In this document: positions 31,509 to 42,900 of the stretch, in pieces | Layout of the letters: each line of letters begins with the position of its first letter | How positions within the stretch are numbered: position 1 is the first letter of the stretch | Assembly: GCA_011947345.1 (NCBI GenBank) | Contig: JAAVTG010000158.1 | Location: forward strand, 1 to 50,199 | DNA length: 50,199 nucleotides | Source of the DNA: Phytophthora quininea | Lineage: Eukaryota > Oomycota > Peronosporomycetes > Peronosporales > Peronosporaceae | Direction of reading: 5' to 3' | Program-made: the position numbers and the translations under genes | The notes under the pieces: model-generated | The model's input: the letters and a program-made list of their open reading frames with translations, nothing else | Told to the model about the DNA's origin: nothing | Databases searched by the model: none

Positions 31509-33861
31509 CAGGCTTTGTCAATTTAGATTTTTGTGTTTAACGCCTTAATGAGGTTATTTGAGGTACCTTGTGTAGCAGACTCCTTTTCGGCAGCGGCAGG
31601 AACTACTGCAGCGTATTGAGTCGAATGCAGCTCTCCTTCCAGCGAGAAGTCTGAAAGCTGCGTCCTGAGTTTGTTTTTGATGCGCTTGAGGATGCTGAAA
31701 TCTGCTTCGACCGTGTGCGTGCCCGATGGTATACTAGCTAACCCCATAGCAAAAGCTTTAAGGGCACCAAAACGCCTGTCGAATTCTGCGTCTTTCCACG
31801 CTTTGTTGATGCTGAGTTTTGAAAGACGGTCAACCATGTTCTTCATTCTCCGTGTGGTGTCATTTTCTTCCTTCAGATCCTTGCGCTCTGCCCAAATCTT
31901 GTTAATCATTGTGGGTCCATAGGTACTCGTAAGTCGCGCTTGATGTACAGTAAGAAGGGACATGAAGGCGCTAGCTTCCAGATCAATGATCCCCTTAGGC
32001 GTTGAAGGTGTTTCTGAGGGCTCGATGGACAAGCTCATATCGGACACAGTAGCTATAAAACTTTTCACAGCATCACGAACGGCTAGAATTGTTTGCTGCT
32101 GTTCACTTGGATCCAGGGAAAAGAAGAGCAGCATCGCGAGCATCGAAGAGCCACAGATTTGAATCTCGGTCTCCTCCTCGCTCACATCGACTGACCCGTC
32201 AGGATCATTCTCTTCGAACCGATCTTGCAGAGTACGAACTAACTTTCCCAGAGCTCCATATTGCTCTGAAGAAGTGACGTTCTTGTACTGAAGCTGGGCA
32301 AAACATTCTTAGAATAGCTTGACGATGTCTGCAATAAAAAAGAACCACCCACCACAACGGTTTCGACACCTCATAGTTTTTGTTGCCTTGCAGGTCCACG
32401 AGATCTTCATAGTGTGCGGCCAGAAACTGACAAGATGCATGGATAGAATCCCAGCGGGACTCCGCATAAGACGGACACGATCCAATCGGAGTCTTGACAG
32501 TCTCGTGCCTGTGCGTGAAACCGATCTCACGACCAAGCTGTGATCTGAAGTTGACGAATTCATCGAATACTATCAAGAAAGCACCGACCGCAAGATTCAA
32601 TTGTTGACTCCCACACCACTTGACAACAATACCACCTCCGCCCACCAGTTGAGCTGCTTCCTTCATCAGCTTTGCGAAGCCTCTATTACAACTGAGCATG
32701 TTAGCTGCTCCATCCGTTGCAATCCCGATTAGTTTACTCAGCGCATTTCGTCCTACCACCCCCACCAAAGCGGCAGTCACTAGATCGGCAAAGTTCCGGC
32801 CTGTATGACCTAGATCACCTGTCGGAATTGCTAAAAGTGAAAATTTTCAACCGATCCATCCACAGCGAATGACACCCGAACGTCCAGGTATCCTTTCGAG
32901 AGATGCGTAGCTCCGTCCACCATCAACGAGTCCCCATACGTCTTTGATAATTCTGCCCAAAGCCGTCAGGTTGATCGCTGCCGCCATGAGAACTGCTTGA
33001 TGAATTTGTTTTTCGCTTGGCTGCCCTAAAGACATGTCGTTAAGTCTCGTTCCGAAAACGCCAACACTTTTCGCAGTGGCACGATAACTGGCTGAACTAG
33101 AAACGCAATCCAATATCGTTTCGAACTGATCCTTGTTGGATATCATCATCAGACTGCTCCCGTCGGCTTGCTCATCAAAGGCGTCGTCAAGTCGAGATGC
33201 TCCATCATTGAAAAACAGACTTTTTAACGTTTTCATCACGCCCGAAGGAACTCGAAAAATAAATGCCTAGTCCAAAGGGAGAAAAGAACGAAGGGTTTTG
33301 TCCCCGGTGAAAAAGCACCTCGGGCAGCTGATTCCTTCGGTAGCTCGTTGAATTGGGCCCAACGAGCAGGGTGCTGCTTCGAGACATGGTTGAAGAGGTT
33401 GTCGCGCCGAAATGAGGTAAATGATGCTGGCTTCATTGTTTTCTTGCGCGTCCTCTCGGACAGGATTGTCATCGACGCCGTAACCACGTTCTCTTCTCGG
33501 CCGTAGACAAGACAGAACTTGCAAATTGCGCTTGTTACATGCCCATTGCGGGTTGTATTGCACGGCTGAAAGCCGAGCTCCATTTCGTACGCTGGAATCC
33601 ACTCGTTTCGCTTGTCTAATACGGTTTTTCTGCGCTTGTTGTAACGCAGAGCGTCGTTGACAGTCGATAGCGATTCGATCGAGGCGTGCTTGACCATCTT
33701 GAAAACCGGAAACTTGTTTAATGAAGCTCATTCGACGGCCTTGCCTCGGATTTTAACGGTAGTTTCGTAACTTCCTCAATCTAGCCATCGCTTCGTTTAG
33801 GTAGTTTTGATTAGGTAGTGCGACCGATTCATGTGTACACTGCCTAATTTGCCGAAGCCTG
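31509..33861 (-). mobile_element. hAT-family DNA transposon (2,353 bp)
   Basis: The ends match as inverted repeats: CAGGCTTTGTCAATTTAGAT from 31509 and, on the other strand from 33861, CAGGCTTCGGCAAATTAGGC. Eight bases outside each end are GCTATAGC (31501-31508) and GCTTTTGC (33862-33869), an 8-bp target duplication with two mismatches, the length made by hAT transposases. The CAGG-type terminus is also typical of the family. Confidence 0.82.
31523..33731 (-). pseudogene. hAT transposase with BED-like zinc finger, degenerate
   Basis: N-terminal zinc-finger region about 33600-33350 (CKFCLVYGREE, then RRDNLFNHVSKQHPARW), catalytic core near 32750-32590 (GIATDGAANML, VVKWCGSQQLNLAV) and C-terminal part around 31740-31640 (SIPSGTHTVEADFSILKRI, then LSDFSLEGELHS). 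Frame changes occur near 33700, 33240, 32830 and 32200-32310, so this copy cannot make an intact protein as read. Confidence 0.8.
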
Positions 33862-34284
33862 GCTTTTGCATGACCAAAACAACCAACGTAAACGTTCAGA
33901 ATTGTGCCTGGTTGCAGTGATATGATCACACTTTCTGGGACGCTTCCGGGATGGCGGGCTGTGACTGAATCTCTGTCCTCTTGAGTATAGTCCTGGTGGG
34001 CTTCCTGGACAACTCCCCAGGTGTGGAATACATGAAAAAGTAGGTGGTGGGGTGGTATCGAGCGTCTCAGATGATGGCTTCGTTCCTGATTGCAGCCGAA
34101 GCCACGCGAAGGGACCAGGTCTGACGGGTCTCGCGAGATTGGTGCCGGTGTGTATCGTCGTTTACACCCTCCACTTCGTCGAACACAGGAATGTAGTTTG
34201 TTGTAAGTGCACTAGCGGTGTGCAGTACTTTAAGGTGTCCAAGCCGGAGTTGTAACTCACGGTAGAGCATATCGAGAGTTACTA
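33862..34284. other. spacer between hAT and pogo elements
   Basis: Contains the right 8-bp target duplication of the hAT element and no gene I can support. Confidence 0.4.
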
Positions 34285-36041
34285 CCGACCCACCTTGCTT
34301 ATAGCCGACAAGTATAATCTTGAAGTGAGTTTTTTGCACTCGAACACAAAAAGACACAGTCAACAGCAAAGGAAGCAAGTTTATTCAAAATCGTCATCCG
34401 AGTCCAGCTCATTGTCGTCGGCGACACCCAGTTCCTGCAGGCACTCCACCACCTCGCTTGCCTCGATATCTATATCCGAGACGTAGATTTCTGCCTTTTT
34501 GTAGCCGGACGCTATAATAGCTGAGCTTAAAAGGTTCCACGAGCGCCAGATCCATCTCGCAATATCAGAGCGAGATGGAGGCCTCAGGCGGAATTTCACG
34601 CCCTGCTCCCGCTGGCGGAGCTGACGACGCAGCTCACCCACCCAGAACAGACGCATACGGTCCTTAAAGGGCTGATTCCAGGCCACATCTGCCGGCTGGC
34701 AAACCGAAGTAGCATTAGGGGGACTTTCAGTAGCACTACGTTGATGCTGCGAGCGTAGGTGACCACGTCGGGAGTCCAATGCCCTGAAAAATCGTCCCAT
34801 AGCAACAGCACAGGTTTTTCGGGGAATTGGCGCTCAGCAAAATGAAAACGTAAAAACGCAACTGACAAAAATCTGTTCCACCACGCTAGAAAACACGATT
34901 TCAGTTAGATAAATCAAAAGCCATTTGTACCGCATTATTGTTTTACCTTTTGCATTTCCGTAGATCAGCAGGACAGTCTCTTTTTGCACGCTCTCGATCT
35001 CCTTCCAAACAATCTTGCCGAAACCGTTGCGCAGACTGATGTTGCTGGCCGCAGTAGCTGGGTTGTCAGACGGTTTCGACTTGAATACAACGAATGGCGT
35101 GTATTTGTTGCCCTCAGAGTCGCCGAGGAGCATCGCTGTAGCTCTCTCTTTACTCTTTCCACCGCAGCGCACCCAAACTGTTTTCTCGCCACTAGCATTT
35201 ATTGTTTTCTTCGGCAGATATTCAAAAATACCGCTAGACACAAACAACATGTTATTAGTTCTGGCTTTACAATAGAATATCTTATTACCTTGGTTTACCT
35301 GTTTGATCCGCATTGTAGACTGTGGACACGCCGAGTTCTTGCATAGTTGCCTGTACAAGGCGCGCAAAATCGGCTCGGATCTTGTCGAGTTCAGCCGGCT
35401 GCGTCTGCCCTTGGCGCGTCCGACACCGCAGTGACAGCCTATTGTCTTCCTTCAAGCGATTGCACCACGACCACGATGCTTGGAACCCTACAGCGCCCTC
35501 TTCGCGCCCTATTTCTAAGGCCTGCAGCCTCAGCATTAGGTTCGAGACAGGTACACCCTCCTCACGCAGCTCGTTGATCCAAGCGACCAATCGGAGCTCG
35601 GCATCAGCCGACAGCGCGCGGGTGTGGCCCGGAGGACGAATCTTCTTGAGCTGTGAGCCTCTTCCTGTGCTGCATGCACGTTCAAGCTCTTCTTCCTTCT
35701 GACGCCATTCTAGGATAAGCTTTCTTCTACTGTCGTACGCGTGTACAGCTAGATCGCTGAAAAAGAGGTTAATAGTGGCACGAATGTCATCGTAGCGCTG
35801 CAAGTGCTGGACGATTTCCAGCTTCTCAGCAGCGGTGTAGGAGTTGCGCTTGGCCATTGCGCTTGGCCGGCGCGAAGCTGAAATGGCTCTAGCTGGCTTC
35901 AGGAAATAACAATGAATGGCTGAGATTGCTGACTGTCCGTTACAAGAGGAGTCACCCTTACCCTACTATCGAAGATTTCTGATTGGCTACATGTGACCTG
36001 TCCGTTACAAGCAGGTGTTGGCTATTAGCAAGGTGGGTCGG
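34285..36041 (-). mobile_element. pogo/Tigger-like DNA transposon, copy 2 (1,757 bp)
   Basis: Inverted ends CCGACCCACCTTGCTwATAG (34285-34310 and 36016-36041) match at about 24 of 26 positions. The left side abuts TA (34283-34284); the right side reads TT (36042-36043), a probable point change. The subterminal word CTGTCCGTTACAAG occurs twice on the right side (35933 and 35999). Length and organisation match copy 1 at 16091-17861, but the terminal sequence differs, so the two belong to different families of one group. Confidence 0.82.
34381..35857 (-). CDS. pogo-like transposase, copy 2, nearly intact
   Basis: About 453 residues over three exons: 35857-35289, 35233-34947 and 34885-34381, with introns of 55 bp (GTAATAAG..TCTAG) and 61 bp (GTAAAACA..TCTAG). 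The N-terminal HTH starts MAKRNSYTAAEKLEIVQHLQ; a CENP-B-type helix region follows; the catalytic core has VYNADQTG, LLLWDDFSGHW and QPADVAWN. The acidic C-tail ends ELDSDDDFE. Only one break is seen, in the C-run at about 34728-34733, of the same kind as in the housekeeping genes, so the real gene may be whole. The second intron is at the same place as the single intron of copy 1; the first is absent from copy 1. Confidence 0.85.
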
Positions 36042-36946
36042 TTCTCCGGCGTCGACACCGTTCTAAAAGGAATAGTCAGTACAATAGGTGCTAGGAGACC
36101 CAGGTGCAGGAAGCTCTCACTTTGAGATTGGTAGAGCCATTGAGGAGGCCCCGGTGGGGGCCAAAACGCGTCTGGAAAGCTTTCAATCAAGTAGTCGTTG
36201 CATGTGCTCCTTCTCGCATTCCAACATAGTTTGCACGAGATGCCTCCTCCAAAAGGGCTTCGAGAACGGCCGATTTTTGCTGGAAAGATACAATCGAATA
36301 CCCGCTCAGTGGGAAGGCAGGGCGAAACTCCATTGTAGTGGGGACAGAAATGCTTTTGCTTACCAACGACTTCTTGCCGTCGCTAACGCTCACTTACGTC
36401 GCTGCACCCTGTGCCCATTTTGGGTTTGCTATCGGCTTTTCTATGGAGCTCTCCCCAACTGAAGGGCCCTCCTTAGTTTCAATACAAAGATGGACACCAC
36501 AAGTGGTCGCTCATTAAGACCGGCGGAAGCTCAAAGAAGAACAGCTTGGATATTAAGCACAAAGTGGGAAGGAATAAATCTGGTAGCTCAGCCAGCAGGA
36601 ATAGCGACAGTCACGCCGGAAGCACGATACTTATCGAGCAAGAAGAGAGCATCTGGTGCATTGCAGGTGAGCAATTGCAGTGATCTACAAGCAAGATGCA
36701 CGCTACAGCGGAAAGCACTACCTGAGGACAACAACAATCACCCCTCGGCAAAAAAATAAAATCGGCAAGACGATTGACCAGATCAACAGAGGAAACACTT
36801 CAAGAATACGAAGACACCATCGTTAGAGCTAGAAGAAGAACTTAAATACTAGTAGTACACGCTCTCCTCTGACAATATTCTGCCGCAGTGCAATAATTTT
36901 CGTCGCCGCTACCGCCACGTTTACATCCTCCATGCTATATGTTATC
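36042..36946. other. interval without supportable genes
   Basis: Short frames only. A plus-strand frame at 36490-36759 (MDTTSGRSLRPAEAQRRTAW) has a lysine- and serine-rich look but no domain. The end near 36780-36850 may hold the 3' untranslated region of the NPHP4 gene to the right. Confidence 0.3.
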
Positions 36947-39900
36947 TCACTCATACGTAACCTGGAAGAGCAGACACTCTTCGATCTGATCGGTGCGCTG
37001 GTCATTGATGAACAGATAAATCTCTTCGGAGGACGCAGAAGATTGCGGTCGAGCTGCGAACGCCAGTCGCAGGAAGGCCTGCCCATTGCTCGGAAGCTGA
37101 AGCATCGGTTCTTTCGGGACAAGTAGTCGTGGAGCACTGGAGCGCAGCACAATCATCTGAGGTTGGTCCCACGGATTCGCGTACGAAATCTTCTTCTGTG
37201 CGGTGCGATCAACAGGTAGGCGCAGCTCGTACGTCTTGCTGATCACGGGCAACGCCAACGTCACGTGCACACTCCAGGCGCCAACGAGCTCGTGCGTCTC
37301 CACGTCCACGAGGTTCGCGAGCACCACCATCTGCTTGCCCACTGCGGTCTCCACGGCGCAGAAGTTCAATTCAATCCGATTGAAAGCTTGAGGCACGAGT
37401 GAAAACACCTGCGAGGGTCGGAACTGGACCATGCTCTGGTGCTGCGTTGGGGTGAAGCACTTGACGTGGCGCTTACCTTCTCGACCGTGCAGACCATCAT
37501 CACCCTTGATCACCAGCTCGTGTCGAATGCTTTGGCCCAAGACGGCGTGGACGTCCACACGCAACTTGGACTGGATACGCACTTGCCACACTTCATACAC
37601 GCATGCGTAGTACTTGTCGTCGTACAGCACGACGTAGAACATCTCGAGGGCCGGGTACTCTCCAACGCGACAGCGGAAACTGGCGAGACCGCTGTTCTGC
37701 GCGTTGCTCTGGCCATCCCGGAGCAGCTCCATCGCCACACTCGGGTCCATGCACACCACGAACTTGCCCCGCGGATAGCGCAGTTTCCAGCGCCAAATCG
37801 ATCCGCCAGGATGCGAGAACCGCAGCACACGGTGGCAAATAAACGGCTGCGGCTTCACCTCCATGTTGAAGAGCGCGACCGTATGCGAGTGCGAGCAGCT
37901 CTTGATCACCACCGAGACTGGGATCACCGCCTTCTTTTGTCCTCAGCATTACCACCTGCACATCGAGTAAGGCTGTCGGTCGTATCGAGCCAACGCAACC
38001 GTATCGGAATATGGAGCTGGTCGTGCGCGTCCAATACAACTTCGTTCTGGTCGTCGATCATCTCCTTCTCAACCTCTTTGCTAGAGTCCACGTAGCCGTA
38101 CGACAGCGGGAGGTTCTCGCGGTAGAATGTCCACTCGTCACTGCTGCGCACGATCTCCAAGTCCAACACGACGTTGATCTCTCTAGACGATGGCAACAAC
38201 ACCTCGATGCGAAAGCGATCGTTGTTGTTGTACGGATTGACGAACGGCAGCTCCAAGAACAGCAGCTCGCCGAAAGACGGGAACAGCGTGAGCGACGTCG
38301 TGACTTGCTGGCGCAGTAGCGAGTACACGAGAGACTTCTTCTGGGCGTCGCGGTAGTAGGACAGCACGCGCAGCAGTTGGCTTTTCTCCTCGTGAAAGCG
38401 ACGGAGACTGTCTTCACCTATTGCAGCTTCCTGCTGAGCACGCTGTTGGCGCCGCTTCGTCTTGGCAACGGCCCGCATGAGCTGCTTGTGGGCCCTCGTC
38501 TCTTCGCCCTTCGTGTGCTGTTTGTATCGTGACAGGCGCTCCAGTTGTCGAGCATATAGGTGGTCGTTCATCCGCGGTACAGTTCGCGGCAGGCCTCCAC
38601 CAACGTCGTTTTCATCCTGGTTGTCTTGGTCGGAAAGTAGTGTGAAGCCCAGCTCCATCAACACTTGCAGAAACTCGACGCGCAACAGCTCCGTCTTCTT
38701 CTTGCGAGAACCTTCACGACCTGTTTCTCCGGGAATTCGCCCGCGGCTATCCTCTTCACCTTCCAAGAACTTCGCGACGATACGCAGAGGGAGAATGCCG
38801 CGATGGTAAGCTTCCAAGGCAGTTTTCCGGAGCTTGAATTCGACAGCACGGATCTCCGGGTCATTGTGGAAAGTGTATCCGCAATCGAATTTTGCTGGTA
38901 TCTCCCCTTGTTGTTGGGTCGGTGCGGTCGTGTCTTGAGGTGCAGCAGCAGAATCACCATTAGATGACCCCTAGTGTCTGAACTATCTAATGCTGCTTTG
39001 GCAGCTTTAGCTTGTCTAGGCTCTCCTGGGACAGCCTCCATAGGTTTGTCGAAAACATCACCTGAAGTTGGCGCTGATTCATCGGCTCCAGCTCGCGCAC
39101 TTTGAGTGCTCGACAAAGGTCTTGGCAGATGTTCTGCCGGGGTTCTAGTGGATCCCGATCGACGCAGCGGCGGAGGATGCTTTGTCGCGGCTGGTGATTT
39201 TCCTGCAACATTGGATGGCTCTAAACCATGAGGTTGGGTATTAGCTTCGAGCACGTCTGCGGAGTTCTCCTTCGGGGTGCATCCTCTCCTCCTTCTGCGT
39301 TTTTCGTAAAGTCAACGAAATCCTCCACACGTAGTTCACCACATTGCTTCCCGTCTAGAGCTCTGGCCATGCCCGCGGTATCATCGTCTGGGAGGTTCGC
39401 GAAATCTGGTCCTAGCTCCCGCAAGCCTTTGCGAATTCATCATACGAAAGAGCCCCCTTGTTGTTCTTGTCAAAGTGGTTGAAGGACTGCTGGATGCTCA
39501 CACCACGAGCAGCAGCCGTAACGAGAAGGTCCTTGAATTTTACCATCCTATCAGACGCTGCTTCTCCCAATGGCTCAGTTTTCCGTGGAGTGCTTTCAGT
39601 TGACGATTTTGATGCAATCTCTGCTCTTTTGCTGCAGTTCGAGCAGCAAACGACACCCTTTGTGGAGCTGCCTTTCGAGGTTGGGATGGTGCATTTTTGC
39701 CAACTACTTCACCACTTACAGCTTCTGAGTCTGTCTTTGTCCGACGGAACGGAGCCGTAGACGAACCGGGAGATTTACTCTTGCTGAATGACGAGGAGCG
39801 AACAGGAGGTTTTTGCATTGGCTTCTCATTCTTTGGCACGGCTGAAGCAGCATTAGAAGGTTCAGCTTGAGTGTCTACAGCAGCTTCGCCTTTTGACGGC

Positions 39901-42900
39901 TTTGGCGACCCGGATGGGAGAGCCCTGGTAGAACATTCGCCGTCCGGTTTGGCCGTCTTCACGGACAGTGGGTCATTGTTGGCTGTTGTATGTTCTTGCT
40001 CGGCCTTATCGACAATACTCTCCGTTAGAACTGCCGTCGGAGGAAGCGACATGTCACCTTCTTCGACAAATAAAGGGTCGAGACTGTTGTTGGCGATTTC
40101 CCCGCTGGGAAGGACTTGCGTAGGTATCGACTCGTCTCCTCCGTTTTGGTCGTCATTTCTAGCAGAATCCGTTGGTGGCAACGATTGATCGCCATTTCCG
40201 GATGGTAGTGTAAGCGACTTCAATTCTTCGTTACTGCCTCCGTCCAGCCCAGTCGTCTCGTTTCGATCGGATTGATTTGCAGCATTATCAACTTCCCGAG
40301 TACTGCCTTGAGTAGTATCTCGTCGCAAGAAAGCATCGAACTCCTCTAGTGACACGCTGTCATTTCCGTCTTTGTCGAGATCGTTTACGATTGCCAATAT
40401 ATCGTCATCGTTTACCGCCTCAAATCCAGGAAGCAACTTGAGCGCTCCTACGAACTCGGAATTAGTAATCACTCCGTTCTGATCGCTGTCAAAATGAGCA
40501 AAGCACTGCTTCACGTCGACGCCGCTGGCCTCAGCGTTTAGTAGCAAATCCCGAAGTTTTTGCTGCGTTGTTACTTTTGTAGAAGACGACGGACCACGTG
40601 GTGTTTGGCCTTGCACTGACTCCGGTGTCAATCTAGCTGGATTATTGGCAGGAGGGTCTTCCTGTTTTGTAGCGGGCTTTCTAGGTGAATGAGCTGCGAC
40701 AGGGAAAATTGCTTGAACTCTGACAACGAAATCGTTCCGCTTCCGTTGCTGTCAAGGAGATCAATCACTCCACGGATAACGGATTGGTCAGCTTCTAGCC
40801 CAAGTTCAGCCATTGCCTTCACGAACTCCTCCCTTTTAATGTTGCCGTCTCCATCTTTGTCAAAGTGCGAGAAGCAATCGTTGACAGACAGTCCCTTCTC
40901 CACTGCTTTCTCCAATAAAGCTTTCAGCTTATTTATCACCTCTTCCTTATCCACGATGGCAGTGCTATTGTCGTTATCTCGATTCACCAACGATCTGAAT
41001 TCATGAAAGTCAATATTCCCACTATGATCTTCGTCTAGTCGCTCCACAAGCTTTTCGAAATCACCCACACTCATGTCAGCAAAACATCCGAGAGCAAGTA
41101 AACCTCGCTTGAGCTCCTCTCGTGAGATTTTACCGTCGCCGTTTGCATCAAAATGGGCAAAACTGTTTTTTAAGTCGACCCCTTGTTCCTTTGCTTTTGA
41201 CAATAGCGTTCTTAATTGCTCGACAGCAGCATCCTTCTCCGATTTTCGTCTCAGACGTGTAGAAGATGGGTCAATCGTGCACAACGAGCACAGCTCTAGA
41301 ACATCCACATTGTCGTCTTGATCGACGAGTCCGAAGTATAAGATCAAGGATGGCACCTCTGTCCTCAAGCTTCGTAAAGTAAATCCGAGCTCGTCTCGGC
41401 AAAAAGCTGCCCACTTTTTCTGAGCTAGCTTTGACGACTGATCTAATGAACGGAGTTTGTCGAGGACAGGGTTGAACAGTGATACAAGTGACCAATGTTG
41501 GCTCTGGAGTTCGTCGCCAAACTTTTGAAATTCCTCACCGGAAATCATGCCGTCCTTGTTAGTATCAAAACGAGCCGCAACAAATGCGGCGTCTTCCTTG
41601 GTCAAACCTTGGCCCAAGAAGAGTTTCTGCATCGATACTTGAAACTCAGCTAGCGAAATGTTACCGTCCGAGTTCACATCAAACTCCTTAAAAACTTCTT
41701 GTATGGTTAGTCCTCCAGCACACGCCCGAACAATGAGCTTGATTAACTTCCGCTCCGCGTTGTCCCGGGTGCCTTGTTGGAAATGATCAGCCTCTTTCTG
41801 CATCTCTTTGCCAGACACGCCACATGCCGACAGGAACTCCCGGTAGTCTATCTTAAAGTCACCATCTGCGTTGATCGACTTCACAAAGATTTCGACTGCA
41901 TCTCTCTCGAACGCTTTGTATGTGTCCATGCCATTATCTTTGTTGTCCAGATGGAGTAGCTGGTTGAGAGCTCGTGTAAATTCTTCTACAGACAAAGTGC
42001 CATTGCGATCGGTATCAAAATGCACAAAGACCTCTTCGAATCTGACGCCTCTTGCGGCTAGACGCTTTAAAATCTCTAGAACGTCTTCTGTAATGTCCTT
42101 GACGTTCGCTTTAACCGCCTCACGCTTGTTTTCTTCAATCGAAATACCTAGTGATTCCAAAAACTCTGTGTATGAAATTTGCCCATCGTGGTCTTTGTCC
42201 AGCTCAGCCAGAAGCTCTTGTACGCCTTGCTGATCGCTGTCAGGCGAAAGCCCCAGCTTATACAGGCCTTGTTCAAATTCTTTCAACGACAGTTTGCCAT
42301 CTCCAGACGTATCCAGCTCCGCAAATACCTGATGAACGTGAATGCCCTTGGTCGTTGCGCGCATGACAATTCGTTTGATATGGTCGCTCCACTGGTCCCT
42401 TGTCATGTTGCCAGAAGCTTCCCTTTCGCAAGGAAGCGCCTAAATTCCCGGTACTCAATATTGCCATCTTTATTCGTGTCCAGCAAGTCACCAAGCAGTT
42501 CCACGTCCTCATCTGTTAAATCGGCGAACACAGTTCCAAGCGACCTCAACGCTTGAATAAATTCTTGACGAGACAGAAAGCCATCTTTGTTGGAATCGAA
42601 CATTGCAAAGGCGTCAGCTAGTGCTACTTGGCTTTTCGTCGCTAGCGCTAACACGCGCTTTAAACGGGCTGCATGATCCGCAGTCGTGCGAGCAGGCACT
42701 TCATTTTCAACAGCTTCACGAGTCACCGTTGGGTTTTCACTTCGATGGTTTACCAGGTTCGTGTCAGACTCCACAATCTCTGGTGGTTTCAGGGACAGTA
42801 GCGCTAACAGCCCTGTTCTGCCTTCCAGGTCACACTTTATACGAGTTGATCGAGGCTTCGCGATCTGAGCGTCATCAACTCCACCCTTGCGTGACCGAAA

